DNA from: Nocardioides sp. T2.26MG-1
GTDB taxonomy: Bacteria > Actinomycetota > Actinomycetes > Propionibacteriales > Nocardioidaceae
NCBI RefSeq assembly: GCF_950101795.1
Contig: NZ_CATNLZ010000003.1
Location: 1-64,000, forward strand
DNA length: 64,000 nt
Reading direction: 5' to 3'
Shown: positions 50,866 through 59,124 of the stretch, in pieces
Layout of the letters: the number at the start of each line of letters is the position of its first letter
Position numbering within the stretch: the stretch's first letter is position 1
Notes under the pieces: model-generated
The model's database searches: none
Seen by the model: the letters and a program-made list of their open reading frames with translations, nothing else
Told to the model about the DNA's origin: nothing
Position numbers and translations under genes: made by a program

Positions 50866-51476
50866 GACGGGGGGGTCCCCTCCTGCTCGGACGGCACGTC
50901 GCCGTCCCGGTCCTTGGCCCAGATCGTGCTGAGGCCGAGCAGCAGCAGGCCCGCGAGGGCCACCCAGAAGATACCGTGCTGGACCGCCGGAGCCCGGAAG
51001 GCGCGAATGACGGAGCCGAGCTCCGGCACGACCGCCTGCATCTCCCAGACCTGGTCGCCTTGCAGGGTCGCGGTCCACGGGTCCGGGTCGGCGTTGTTGT
51101 CGCCCTGGGTGCGGACCGCGACCGATCCGTCGCGCTGGTGCAGCACCTCGATCACCCGGTGGGTCTCGACCCGGTGGTCCTCGACCGGGATCTGGTAGGT
51201 GATCACGTCGCCGACCTCGACCTCGGAGACCGGCTTGGCCGCGGTCACCACGACGTCACCGGGCGAGATGCCGGGCTCCATGCTGCCGGTGAGCATCGTC
51301 GAGGTGCGGTAGCCCAGCAGGTGCGGGCCGACCGCGATCAGCGCGAACGCGAGCAGACAGAGGACCAGCACCAGGTCGGCCAGCACCGCGACGACCCGCC
51401 GAGCGCGGGGCCGGGCCGCCGCCGGCGGCGCTGTCACGGCGACCGCCCGGTGCCGGCCGACGTCGATGCTGCTCAT
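50862..51476 (-). CDS. sipW: SipW-type (ER-like) signal peptidase I
   Basis: 204 residues. The catalytic Ser is in STMLTGSMEPGISPGDVVVT. Box D-E region: VEVGDVITYQIPVEDHRVET, where HRV takes the place of the lysine-based dyad (ER-type Ser/His), and QGDNNADPDPWTATLQGDQV. One N-terminal and one C-terminal membrane helix. It cleaves the special signal peptides of TasA-like fibre proteins, here probably the product of 51559-52173 and perhaps 49163-49621. It lies between its substrate gene and the Hpt-like gene. Confidence 0.9.
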   Translation of the reverse strand: MSSIDVGRHRAVAVTAPPAAARPRARRVVAVLADLVLVLCLLAFALIAVGPHLLGYRTSTMLTGSMEPGISPGDVVVTAAKPVSEVEVGDVITYQIPVEDHRVETHRVIEVLHQRDGSVAVRTQGDNNADPDPWTATLQGDQVWEMQAVVPELGSVIRAFRAPAVQHGIFWVALAGLLLLGLSTIWAKDRDGDVPSEQEGTPPS

Positions 51477-51558
51477 CGCGGTGCCCTTCTGTGCTGCGGC
51501 CTGTCGTGGTGAACCGCTGCGGCCGCTCGCTCCGCGAGCGGCCGCAGCGGTGTCTGGG

Positions 51559-52173
51559 TCAGCGGGACTCGGCGGCGCGCTGGGTGGCCAGGAACGCGAA
51601 CGACACGGTGTTCGACAGGCCCTGGAAGTCGTTGTCGGCCGACGTCGGCAGGGTCACCGTCGCCCGGAGGTTCGAGGTCGCCGCGTCACTGTTGAGAGCG
51701 GTCGTCGCGACCGGGAGATCGAGGTCGGCGCCGATCACCGCACGCTGGGCGAGCACCGTCGCGGTGGTGCCCGTGCACTTCAGGTCGTGGGCCGTGGCGC
51801 CCTGGGTCCACGGGACAGAGCACTGGTCGAGCTTGAGCTGGAGGCCGTTGGCGACGTCGGAGGTCAGCAGGTTCGCGGCGGACCCGGTCGTGGTGAGCGT
51901 GACCGAGCCGAAGCGCTCGGAGTCGCCGGAGCGGGTGAGCACGATCGAGCGCTGCACGGTGTCGCCGGGCACCAGGTTGGTGGCGTCGATGGAGAGTCCG
52001 TGGGAACCCTCGGCGGCCGACAGGACCACCTTGCCGCTGCTGACGTCCTCGCTGGCTGTGGTGGAGGACGTGAACGAACCGTAGGTGCCGAGCCCCGCGA
52101 CCGATGCAGCGGCGCCGACCAGGACGACGGAGGCCAGGATCTTGCCGGTGGTCTTGCGGGTACCGATACGCAT
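51559..52173 (-). CDS. TasA/camelysin-like SipW-dependent secreted protein
   Basis: 204 residues. The N-terminus has a SipW-type signal (KILASVVLVGAAASVAGLGT) followed directly by YGSFTSSTTASEDVSSGKVV, the pattern of TasA/CalY-family biofilm fibre or surface proteases. The body is beta-rich with one Cys pair (LDQCSVPW, DLKCTGTT). ATG 52173 follows AAAGGATG. First gene of a substrate-peptidase-Hpt unit. A matrix fibre or surface-layer role is inferred from the family. Confidence 0.82.
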   Translation of the reverse strand: MRIGTRKTTGKILASVVLVGAAASVAGLGTYGSFTSSTTASEDVSSGKVVLSAAEGSHGLSIDATNLVPGDTVQRSIVLTRSGDSERFGSVTLTTTGSAANLLTSDVANGLQLKLDQCSVPWTQGATAHDLKCTGTTATVLAQRAVIGADLDLPVATTALNSDAATSNLRATVTLPTSADNDFQGLSNTVSFAFLATQRAAESR

Positions 52174-52214
52174 TGCTGCATCCTTTGCTGAGGACCAGCT
52201 CCGCGGGTCTCGCT

Positions 52215-52240
52215 GCTGGTCGATTGCTTCGATGACCAGC
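52215..52240 (-). other. Hairpin in the leader of the TasA-like gene
   Basis: A perfect 7-bp inverted repeat, GCTGGTC (52215-52221) and GACCAGC (52234-52240), with a 12-nt loop, 40 nt before the start codon. It could affect mRNA stability or act as an operator. Confidence 0.4.
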
Positions 52241-52289
52241 ACTCTGCTCCGCCAGGTTCAAGCCACTACCAGGCAAGGCGCGAGGTTTG

Positions 52290-52306
52290 CTCAAGGAACC
52301 AGCAAG
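52290..52306. promoter_or_regulatory. CTCAAG-type direct repeat, candidate response-regulator site B
   Basis: CTCAAG (52290-52295) and AGCAAG (52301-52306), 11-bp period and the same CC in the spacer as site A (CTCAAG-N5-NNCAAG-RA). It lies about 117 nt upstream of the TasA-like start, with further CAAG copies at 52258 and 52273. Confidence 0.45.
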
Positions 52307-52325
52307 GATCCTGAGCGGCGCGCGT

Positions 52326-53108
52326 TCAGTTGAGCATGCGCATCGTCGACGGGACTCCCCCGCCGCGGTGCACCTCCTCGACGAGCTCCTGGAGCGCGGT
52401 GAGCGCGACGTTCTGGGACATCGGCCCGTAGGACACGCGGGCCACGCCGAGCTCCTCGAGCCGGGCCAGTGAGGGGACGCCGGGGATGCCGATCATCGTC
52501 AGCCGCTGGGGGCCGTAGGCCTCGACGAGCGTGCGGACCTGCTCCTCGTCGAGCTTGGCGGGGACGAACACCACCGGGGCGCCCGCGTCGAGGAAGGCAC
52601 GGCCGCGCTCGACGGCGTCGGCGAGCACCTCGCCCTGGTCGCGGTCGCGGCCCCTCACGAAGGCGTCCGTGCGGGCGTTGAGCACGAAGTCCACGCCCTC
52701 CTGCTCGGCCACGCGCATGATCTTCTCGACGTTGGCGGCGGCCTCCGCCACGGGACGCATCTGGTCCTCGATGTTGGCGCCGACGATGCCCAGACCGATC
52801 GCGCGGCGCACGGTCTCGGCGGGGTCGCCGTACCCGCCCTCGAGGTCGGCGGTGACCGGCAGCTCGGTCGACGCCGCAATCCGGCCCGCGGCCTCGAGCA
52901 TCAGGTCGACCGGGATCTGCTCGCCGTCGGGGTAGCCGTACGACGCCGCGATCGAGTGGCTGGCCGTGGCGAGCGCGAGGGTGCCGGGGACGTCGGCGAC
53001 CACCGTGGCCGAGATCACGTCCCAGACGTTCACCACCGTGAGCAGCTCGGGGTCCTGGTGGAGGCGGAGGAGGGTGCTGGCCTTGGCCGTGGTCTGGTCG
53101 TCACTCAT
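52326..53108 (-). CDS. Isocitrate lyase/PEP mutase family protein
   Basis: 260 residues, TIM-barrel of the PEP mutase/ICL superfamily. LLTVVNVWDVISATVVADVP, ADLEGGYGDPAETVRRAIGL, GANIEDQ and FVLNARTDAF mark the Mg-binding face. The KxCG loop of isocitrate lyase and methylisocitrate lyase is absent, so it is closer to the phosphonopyruvate/oxaloacetate-acting or uncharacterised branch. TAGGCT, 6 nt and ATG 53108 suggest a leaderless mRNA. No operon partner. Confidence 0.85.
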   Translation of the reverse strand: MSDDQTTAKASTLLRLHQDPELLTVVNVWDVISATVVADVPGTLALATASHSIAASYGYPDGEQIPVDLMLEAAGRIAASTELPVTADLEGGYGDPAETVRRAIGLGIVGANIEDQMRPVAEAAANVEKIMRVAEQEGVDFVLNARTDAFVRGRDRDQGEVLADAVERGRAFLDAGAPVVFVPAKLDEEQVRTLVEAYGPQRLTMIGIPGVPSLARLEELGVARVSYGPMSQNVALTALQELVEEVHRGGGVPSTMRMLN

Positions 53109-53120
53109 GGAGCGAGCCTA
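53109..53120 (-). promoter_or_regulatory. Probable -10 element, leaderless geometry
   Basis: TAGGCT on the minus strand (53120-53115) followed by 6 nt and ATG 53108, squeezed into the 16-nt gap after glnE. Confidence 0.45.
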
Positions 53121-53124
53121 GGGG

Positions 53125-56112
53125 TCACTCCCAGAAGACCCGGTCGACGACCGCCCTCGCGAGCCGGGTGTAGCGCAGCTGGTCGTTGACCATCGCGTCG
53201 GAGGACCCGGCCGGGTAGCCGAGCACCGCGGCGACCGCCGCGCGCTCCCGGATGTCGCGGGGCAGCTCCTCGGCGGGCTTGCCGCGCACGAGCGTCACCG
53301 CGTTGCGGACCCGGCTGACCCGCCGCCAGGTCTGCTGGAGGACCGCGGCGTCCTCCTCGGACACCAGGCCGGCCTCGCGGGCGGCGGCGAGCGCCTCGAG
53401 GGTGCGCGAGGTGCGCAGGGCGGGCACCGCACCGGCGTACCTCATCTGCAGCAGCTGCACGGTCCACTCGATGTCGGCGAGGCCACCGCGGCCGAGCTTG
53501 AGGTGGGTGTGCGGGTCGGCGCCGCGTGGCAGCCGCTCCTCGTCGACGCGGGCCTTGATGCGGCGTACCTCGACCACGTCGTCGTCGCTGAGCCCGTCGG
53601 CCGGGTAGCGCAGCGGGTCGATGAGCTCCTCGAAGCGACGGCGCAGGTCCGGGTCGCCGACGACGGCGTCGGCGCGCAGCAGCGCCTGCGCCTCCCAGAC
53701 CTTCGACCAGCGGGCGTAGTAGGCGGCGTAGGAGTCGAGCGTGCGCACCAGCGCACCCTGCTTGCCCTCGGGGCGCAGGTCGGCGTCGACCTCCAGGGCC
53801 GGGTCAGGCCCGGGCAGCGCGAGCAGCCGGCGCAGCTCGTTGGCGACCGCCTGGGCGTACGACGACGCCGCCTGCGGGTCGGCACCGGGCTCCGGCTCGT
53901 GCACGAACAGCACGTCGGCGTCGCTGCCGTAGGAGAGCTCGAAGCCGCCGTACCGGCCCATCGCCACCATCGCCATCCGGGTCGGTGCGACGTCGAGCCC
54001 GCGCTGCCGACGCACCGCGCGGCCCGCGACGTCGAGCGTCGCCTCGAGGGTGGCGTCGGTGAGCCGGGACAGCCCGGCGCCCACGACGGCGACGTCGGTG
54101 AGGCCCAGCAGGTCCCCGGCGGCGATCCGCAGCAGCTCGCGGCGGCGGACGCCCCGGATCGCGAGCACCGCGGACTCGGGCTGCTCGTGCCGCCCGGCGA
54201 GGGACAGCATCTCCTCGGTGAGCACCTCCGAGGAGAGCGGGGTGAGGTCGCCGCCGAGCATCCGGACGCCCTGCGGCTCGCGCTCGAGCAGGCCGGTGGC
54301 GTAGCGGGAGGTCGCGAGGATCCGGGCCAGCCGCTCGGCGACCTCGCCCTCGTCGCGCAGCGTGGAGAGGTACCACGGCGTGGCGCCCAGCGACTCGCTG
54401 ATCCGGCGGAAGCCGAACAGGCCGGCGTCGGGGTCGGGGGCGTCGGCGAACCAGCCGAGCATCACCGGCAGCAGCGTGCGCTGGATCTGCGCCGCCCGGG
54501 TGACCCCCGAGGTGAGCGCCTCGAGGTGGCGCAGCGCCGCCTGCGGGTCGACGAAGCCGAGCGCCGCCAGCCGCTTGACGGCGGCCTCGGGCGAGAGGCG
54601 CGCCTCGTCGCCGGGGATCTTGGCGACCGCCGTGAGCAGCGGGCGGTAGAACAGCTTCTCGTGCAGGCGGCGCACCTCGAGCCGGTGGTGCTGCCAGGTC
54701 TTGTCGAGGATGCCGACCGGGTCCTTGAGGAACCCCATGCTCCGGCCGAGCCGGCGCAGCGACGCCTCGTCGTCCGGCACGACGTGGGTACGCCGCAGCC
54801 GGTGCAGCTGGATGCGGTGCTCGAGGGTGCGCAGGAACGCGTAGGCCTCGTGCAGCGAGACACCGTCGTCGCGGCCGACGTACCCACCACGGGTGAGCTC
54901 GTCGAGCGCGCTCAGCGTGGCGGGCGCGCGCACGTTCTCGTCGGCGCGCCCGTGCACCAGCTGCATGAGCTGCACGGCGAACTCGACGTCGCGCAGCCCA
55001 CCGGAGCCGAGCTTGAGCTGCCGCTCGGCCTCGCGGGCGGGGATGTGGTCGACCACCCGGCGGCGCATCGCCTGGGTGTCCTCGACGAAGCCGTCGCGCT
55101 CGGCGGCGCTCCACACCATCGGCCGGGTCAGCTCGACGAACTCGCGGCCGAGCGCGAGGTCGCCCGCGACCGGGCGGGCCTTGAGCAGCGCCTGGTACTC
55201 CCACGTGCTGGCCCAGCGCTCGTAGTAGCCGCGGTGGCTGGCGAGCGTGCGGACCAGCGGGCCGGCCTTGCCCTCGGGCCGCAGCGCCGCGTCGACGGGC
55301 CAGATGGTGCCCTCGCCGGTGTGGTCGGAGCAGACCCGGATGAGGTGGCTGGCGAGCTGGGTCGCCGCGCGGAGCGCGGTGTTCTCGACGGCGGTGTCGG
55401 GCACGCCGTCGGCCGGCGCCCACGCGAAGATCACGTCGACGTCGGAGACGTAGTTGAGCTCGTGGCCGCCGCACTTGCCCATGGCGATGACCGCGAGCCG
55501 GGCCAGGGCGGCGTCGGCGCCGACCCGCGCGCGGGCCACGGCGAGTGCGGCGTCGAGGGTGCCGGCCGCGAGGTCGGACAGCTCGGCGGCGACGTCGTCG
55601 ACGCCGAGGTGGTGGGAGAGGTCGCGGGCGGCCAGGCGCAGCAGCACCCGGCGGTACTCCACCCGCAGCGCGTCGACGGCGACCTCGTCGGGCAGGGTCG
55701 CGATCGGCTCGGGGTCGGCGGCGTCGGCGCCCACGACGCCGAGCAGCCCCTCGCGGACCGCCCACGCGGCCGGCCGCGTCGAGCCGAGCACCGGGTCGGC
55801 CAGCTCGCGCCAGTGCTCGGGGTGGCGCACGAGGTGGTCGGCCAGCGCCTCGCTCGCCCCCAGCACGCTGAGCAGCCGCATCGCGGTGCCCTCGTCGTCG
55901 ACGAGCGACTCGAGCATCTCCTCGGGGTCGTCGACCGCCTCGACGAGGCGGTGCAGGCCGGCGGCCGCCTCGTCGGGGTCGGCGGTCCGGGCGAGCAGCG
56001 CCAGCAGCGGGCCGGCGGCGTCGCCCACGCGCGTCAGCGCGGCCAGGGCGGCGTCCGGGTCGCGGAAGCCCAGGCGCAGCAGGTTGCCGGTGCTGGTCGC
56101 CGACCGGCTCAT
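53125..56112 (-). CDS. glnE: Bifunctional glutamine synthetase adenylyltransferase/adenylyl-removing enzyme
   Basis: 995 residues, a normal length. Two nucleotidyltransferase domains: GKCGGHELNYVSDVDVIFAW near residue 210 (adenylyl-removing half) and GRYGGFELSYGSDADVLFVH near residue 710 (adenylylating half). Each is followed by a DxDLRPEGK-type motif (VDAALRPEGKAGPLV, VDADLRPEGKQGALV). It controls glutamine synthetase by adding or removing AMP in response to nitrogen state. ATG 56112 overlaps the amidotransferase stop by 4 nt. Confidence 0.96.
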   Translation of the reverse strand: MSRSATSTGNLLRLGFRDPDAALAALTRVGDAAGPLLALLARTADPDEAAAGLHRLVEAVDDPEEMLESLVDDEGTAMRLLSVLGASEALADHLVRHPEHWRELADPVLGSTRPAAWAVREGLLGVVGADAADPEPIATLPDEVAVDALRVEYRRVLLRLAARDLSHHLGVDDVAAELSDLAAGTLDAALAVARARVGADAALARLAVIAMGKCGGHELNYVSDVDVIFAWAPADGVPDTAVENTALRAATQLASHLIRVCSDHTGEGTIWPVDAALRPEGKAGPLVRTLASHRGYYERWASTWEYQALLKARPVAGDLALGREFVELTRPMVWSAAERDGFVEDTQAMRRRVVDHIPAREAERQLKLGSGGLRDVEFAVQLMQLVHGRADENVRAPATLSALDELTRGGYVGRDDGVSLHEAYAFLRTLEHRIQLHRLRRTHVVPDDEASLRRLGRSMGFLKDPVGILDKTWQHHRLEVRRLHEKLFYRPLLTAVAKIPGDEARLSPEAAVKRLAALGFVDPQAALRHLEALTSGVTRAAQIQRTLLPVMLGWFADAPDPDAGLFGFRRISESLGATPWYLSTLRDEGEVAERLARILATSRYATGLLEREPQGVRMLGGDLTPLSSEVLTEEMLSLAGRHEQPESAVLAIRGVRRRELLRIAAGDLLGLTDVAVVGAGLSRLTDATLEATLDVAGRAVRRQRGLDVAPTRMAMVAMGRYGGFELSYGSDADVLFVHEPEPGADPQAASSYAQAVANELRRLLALPGPDPALEVDADLRPEGKQGALVRTLDSYAAYYARWSKVWEAQALLRADAVVGDPDLRRRFEELIDPLRYPADGLSDDDVVEVRRIKARVDEERLPRGADPHTHLKLGRGGLADIEWTVQLLQMRYAGAVPALRTSRTLEALAAAREAGLVSEEDAAVLQQTWRRVSRVRNAVTLVRGKPAEELPRDIRERAAVAAVLGYPAGSSDAMVNDQLRYTRLARAVVDRVFWE

Positions 56113-56849
56113 CGTGCGGACGGCTCCGGATGCCGCGACCCGGCGGCCAACGCGGCGAAGCCCACGGCCAGGGGCCGCCACGCGTCGTCCAGCTCGGCCC
56201 GGGCCGCGTCGATGTCGCGCAGCACCGCGTCGGTGTCGATGCCGCGGGTCTCGTGCGAGCCGCGGTCGGACTCCGCCCACGGCCGCAGCACCGGCACGTC
56301 GACCTCGGGGTGCAGCTGGAGGCCCCACATCGCCGGCCCGTAGCGCACCGCCTGGACCTCGCCGTCCGCCGTCGCGGCCAGGAGCACGGCGCCCGGCGGC
56401 AGCTCGGTGACGACGTCGTCGTTCCACTGCACGCCGCGACGTGGGGTGGCCAGCGGCCCCAGCAGGCGGTCGCCCGCGGCCGCGTCGGTCCAGCCGACCT
56501 CCAGCAGGCCGACCTGCTGCCCGCGGCTGTTGCGCTCGACGGTGCCGCCGAGCGCGGCGGCGATCAGCTGGTGGCCCAGGCAGATGCCCAGCGTCGGCAG
56601 CCCGCGGTCCCTCGCCTCGCGGACCAGCTGCTTCACCGGGCCCAGCCAGGCGTGCCGGTCGTCGTCGTTGGCGCCCATCGGGCCGCCCAGCACCAGGAGG
56701 GCGTCGTACGGCGCGAGACCGGGCAGCCCGTCGCCGGCGTACGGTCGGCGCACGTCGAGGGCGCACCCCTGCTCGGCCAGCCAGGACCCCACCAGGGCCG
56801 GCGGGCACTCGGCGTCGTGCTCGACCACCAGGACCGTCGGCCGGGGCAT
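56109..56849 (-). CDS. Class I glutamine amidotransferase (GMP-synthase-like)
   Basis: 246 residues. Nucleophile Cys in LPTLGICLGHQLIAAALGG; His and Glu of the triad in WGLQLHPEVD. No synthetase domain is attached, so it is a free-standing amidotransferase or gamma-glutamyl hydrolase. It is translationally locked between glnA and glnE (TGATG and 4-nt overlaps), an unusual place that suggests a role in glutamine or gamma-glutamyl-amine metabolism. The specific substrate is unknown. Confidence 0.88.
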   Translation of the reverse strand: MPRPTVLVVEHDAECPPALVGSWLAEQGCALDVRRPYAGDGLPGLAPYDALLVLGGPMGANDDDRHAWLGPVKQLVREARDRGLPTLGICLGHQLIAAALGGTVERNSRGQQVGLLEVGWTDAAAGDRLLGPLATPRRGVQWNDDVVTELPPGAVLLAATADGEVQAVRYGPAMWGLQLHPEVDVPVLRPWAESDRGSHETRGIDTDAVLRDIDAARAELDDAWRPLAVGFAALAAGSRHPEPSAR

Positions 56850-58186
56850 CAGATCACCGGCAGCATGCGGTCGCGCTCGAACGCCGAGACCTGGCCGCGG
56901 TACTCCTCCCACTCCGCACGCTTGTTGCGCAGGAAGAAGTCGAAGACGTGCTCCCCCAGTGTGTCGGCGAGCAGCTCCGAGTGCTCGGCGACCGCGATGG
57001 CCTCGGCGAGGCTCTTGGGCAGCGGCTCGATGCCGAGGCTCTTGCGCTCCCGCTCGGTGAGCGCCCAGACGTCGTCCTCGGCCTCGCGCGGCAGCTCGTA
57101 GCCCTCGGCGATGCCCTTCATGCCCGCGGCCAGCACGACCGCGAACGCGAGGTAGGGGTTGCAGGCCGCGTCGATCGTGCGCAGCTCGATGCGGGTGGAC
57201 TGGCCCTTGTTGGGCTTGTACATCGGGACCCGGATCATCGCCGAGCGGTTGTTGTGGCCCCAGCAGATGTACGACGGCGCCTCGCCGCCGAACATCAGCC
57301 GCTTGTAGCTGTTGACCCACTGGTTGGTGACCACGCTGATCTCGTTCGCGTGGCGCAGCACGCCGGCGATGAACTGCCGGCCCGTGGTCGAGAGCTGGTA
57401 CTCCGCTCCCGCCTCGAAGAACGCGTTGCGGTCCCCCTCGAACAGCGAGACGTGGGTGTGCATCCCCGAGCCGGGGTGAGTGGTGAACGGCTTGGGCATG
57501 AACGAGGCCCACACGCCCTGGCCCAGCGCGACCTCGCGGATGACCGTGCGGAAGGTCATCACGTTGTCGGCGGTGGTCAGCGCGTCGGCGTAGCGAAGGT
57601 CGATCTCCTGCTGTCCGGGGCCGCCCTCGTGGTGGCTGAACTCCACCGAGATGCCCATCGCCTCGAGCATGCTGATCGCCTCGCGGCGGAAGTCGGCGCC
57701 CATCGACGTCGCGGTGTGGTCGAAGTAGCCGCTGCGGTCCACCGGCACGGGCTCGACGCCCGGCGCCGGGGTGTCCTGGAACAGGTAGAACTCGATCTCC
57801 GGGTGGGTGTAGAACGTGAGCCCCTGCTCGGCCGCCCTGCTCAGCGTGCGCTTGAGCACGTGGCGGGGGTCGGCGTACGACGGGGAGCCGTCCGGCATCA
57901 CGATGTCGCAGAACATCCGCGCCGTGGCCGGGCCCTCACCGCGCCAGGGCAGGATCTGGAAGGTCGACGGGTCGGGCATCGCGAGCATGTCCGCCTCGTA
58001 GACCCGCGCGAAGCCCTCGATCGCGGAGCCGTCGAAGCCGATACCCTCCGAGAACGCCCCGTCCAGCTCGGCCGGCGCGACGGCGACCGACTTCAGGAAG
58101 CCCAGGACGTCGGTGAACCACAGCCGGACGAACCGGACGTCCCGCTCCTCGAGAGCGCGGAGGACGAACTCTTCCTGCTTACCCAT
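56849..58186 (-). CDS. glnA: Type I glutamine synthetase (GlnA2-like)
   Basis: 445 residues. Active-site marks: GFDGSAIEGFARVYEADMLA, EIEFYLFQ, the FSHHEGGPGQQEIDLRYADA loop, HTHVSLFEG near residue 237 and NNRSAMIRVPMYKPNKGQST. The length and the EDDVWALTERERKSLG insertion near the end are typical of actinobacterial GlnA2-type enzymes beside glnE. A Tyr stands in the GYELP segment near the adenylylation region, but whether it is modified cannot be told. ATG 58186 is 6 nt after TAGGGT (leaderless). First gene of glnA-amidotransferase-glnE. Confidence 0.95.
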   Translation of the reverse strand: MGKQEEFVLRALEERDVRFVRLWFTDVLGFLKSVAVAPAELDGAFSEGIGFDGSAIEGFARVYEADMLAMPDPSTFQILPWRGEGPATARMFCDIVMPDGSPSYADPRHVLKRTLSRAAEQGLTFYTHPEIEFYLFQDTPAPGVEPVPVDRSGYFDHTATSMGADFRREAISMLEAMGISVEFSHHEGGPGQQEIDLRYADALTTADNVMTFRTVIREVALGQGVWASFMPKPFTTHPGSGMHTHVSLFEGDRNAFFEAGAEYQLSTTGRQFIAGVLRHANEISVVTNQWVNSYKRLMFGGEAPSYICWGHNNRSAMIRVPMYKPNKGQSTRIELRTIDAACNPYLAFAVVLAAGMKGIAEGYELPREAEDDVWALTERERKSLGIEPLPKSLAEAIAVAEHSELLADTLGEHVFDFFLRNKRAEWEEYRGQVSAFERDRMLPVI

Positions 58187-58198
58187 AGGCGCACCCTA
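58187..58198 (-). promoter_or_regulatory. Leaderless promoter of glnA
   Basis: TAGGGT on the minus strand (58198-58193), 6 nt, then ATG 58186. No Shine-Dalgarno site is present, consistent with a leaderless transcript. Confidence 0.5.
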
Positions 58199-58240
58199 TC
58201 CAGGCTGTGCCCAGGGGCGACGCCGGTGCGCGACGAGCGG

Positions 58241-58393
58241 TCAGCGCCGGGGCTGCTCCCCGCAGACGTTGACGTCCTGGGAGCCCGGCACGCCGTCCCA
58301 GACGTCGCGCACCGGCTTCATCCAGTCCTGGGTGACGTCGGCGTAGGCGATCGAGCCGCGCACCCGGTGCCGGACGCCCCGCCCCCGGCTCAC
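58241..58393 (-). CDS. Small coding-like frame overlapping the secreted-protein stop
   Basis: 50 residues if started at GTG 58393, whose TG is shared with the upstream TGA (GTGA overlap). From RGSIAYADVTQDWMKPVRD through SQDVNVCGEQPRR every codon ends in G or C, a strong coding signal in this genome. Either it is a separate coupled mini-gene, or it is the real C-terminus of the gene at 58390-59043 displaced by a frameshift in the G/C-rich run (CCCCCGGTGAGCCGGGGG). The single Cys near the end could pair with cysteines of the larger protein. Confidence 0.5.
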   Translation of the reverse strand: MSRGRGVRHRVRGSIAYADVTQDWMKPVRDVWDGVPGSQDVNVCGEQPRR

Positions 58394-59043
58394 CGGGGGC
58401 TCTCGCAGTAGAAGGCGTCCTGGTTGGCGATGGTGCCCTTGAAGGTGCGCATCATCGGCTTCCAGCTCGGCAGGGTGTGCGTGCTGTACGCGAGCGGGAT
58501 CGTGGTGGGCTGGCCGTCGGGGGTCCGGGCCCGGACCCGGTCCACCCGGAACGTCAGCGTCGCGGCGTCGGCGCGGGTGCCCGCCCAGCAGCCCTCGGCG
58601 CGCCGGCCGTGCCGCGCGTCGTGACGGTCGACCGCGCTGCCGACCTCGTGCCCGGCGTACCGGGTGACCAGGTTGGGCACCGCACCGATGTTGCCCGCCC
58701 AGGGCGCGTCCAGCACGAACGACAGACCGTGCGTCAGCCGCGTCCGCATCCGGAACGTGACCTGGTGGTCGAGCCCGATCCTCCGGGTCTTCGACGTCCA
58801 GACGGTGTCGCCGGCGCCCGAGATCGCGTGCTGCAGGTACACCGAGCAGCTGTCGCACTTCTGGAACGTCAGGGTGAGGCTGGTGCGGTGGGGTGCCTGC
58901 CGGTGCGCGTGCTGCGCCGGCGCGGTCGTCGTCGCGCCCGCCGCAACCGCCTGGGTGGAGCTGCCGATCGTGGCCGAGCCGGCCAGGGCCGCCGTCAGTG
59001 CGGCGAGAGTGGCGATGGTGCGTCGCCCCGAGGTCGTGCGCAT
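58390..59043 (-). CDS. Secreted hypothetical protein
   Basis: 217 residues with a Sec signal peptide (RRTIATLAALTAALAGSATI, cleavage after AVAAG). A beta-rich extracellular domain follows with FQKCDSCSVYLQHAISG (CxxC), EGCWAGTRADAATLTFRVD and a final FYCESPR. No family recognised. The stop falls in a G/C homopolymer region, and a coding-like frame continues for 50 codons in another phase, so the C-terminus may be incorrect or naturally frameshifted. Monocistronic or with that mini-gene. Confidence 0.7.
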   Translation of the reverse strand: MRTTSGRRTIATLAALTAALAGSATIGSSTQAVAAGATTTAPAQHAHRQAPHRTSLTLTFQKCDSCSVYLQHAISGAGDTVWTSKTRRIGLDHQVTFRMRTRLTHGLSFVLDAPWAGNIGAVPNLVTRYAGHEVGSAVDRHDARHGRRAEGCWAGTRADAATLTFRVDRVRARTPDGQPTTIPLAYSTHTLPSWKPMMRTFKGTIANQDAFYCESPR

Positions 59044-59124
59044 GTCTCTCCTCGTGGTGGTCGTGGATTGCTTCCACGCAGGAGACGCGCCGACCAGGGG
59101 TGATTGTTGCGGCCGGCCCCGGAC

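Noticed and set aside
53503..56343. 946-codon plus-strand open frame
   Set aside because: Exactly antisense to glnE; both nucleotidyltransferase motifs are on the minus strand.
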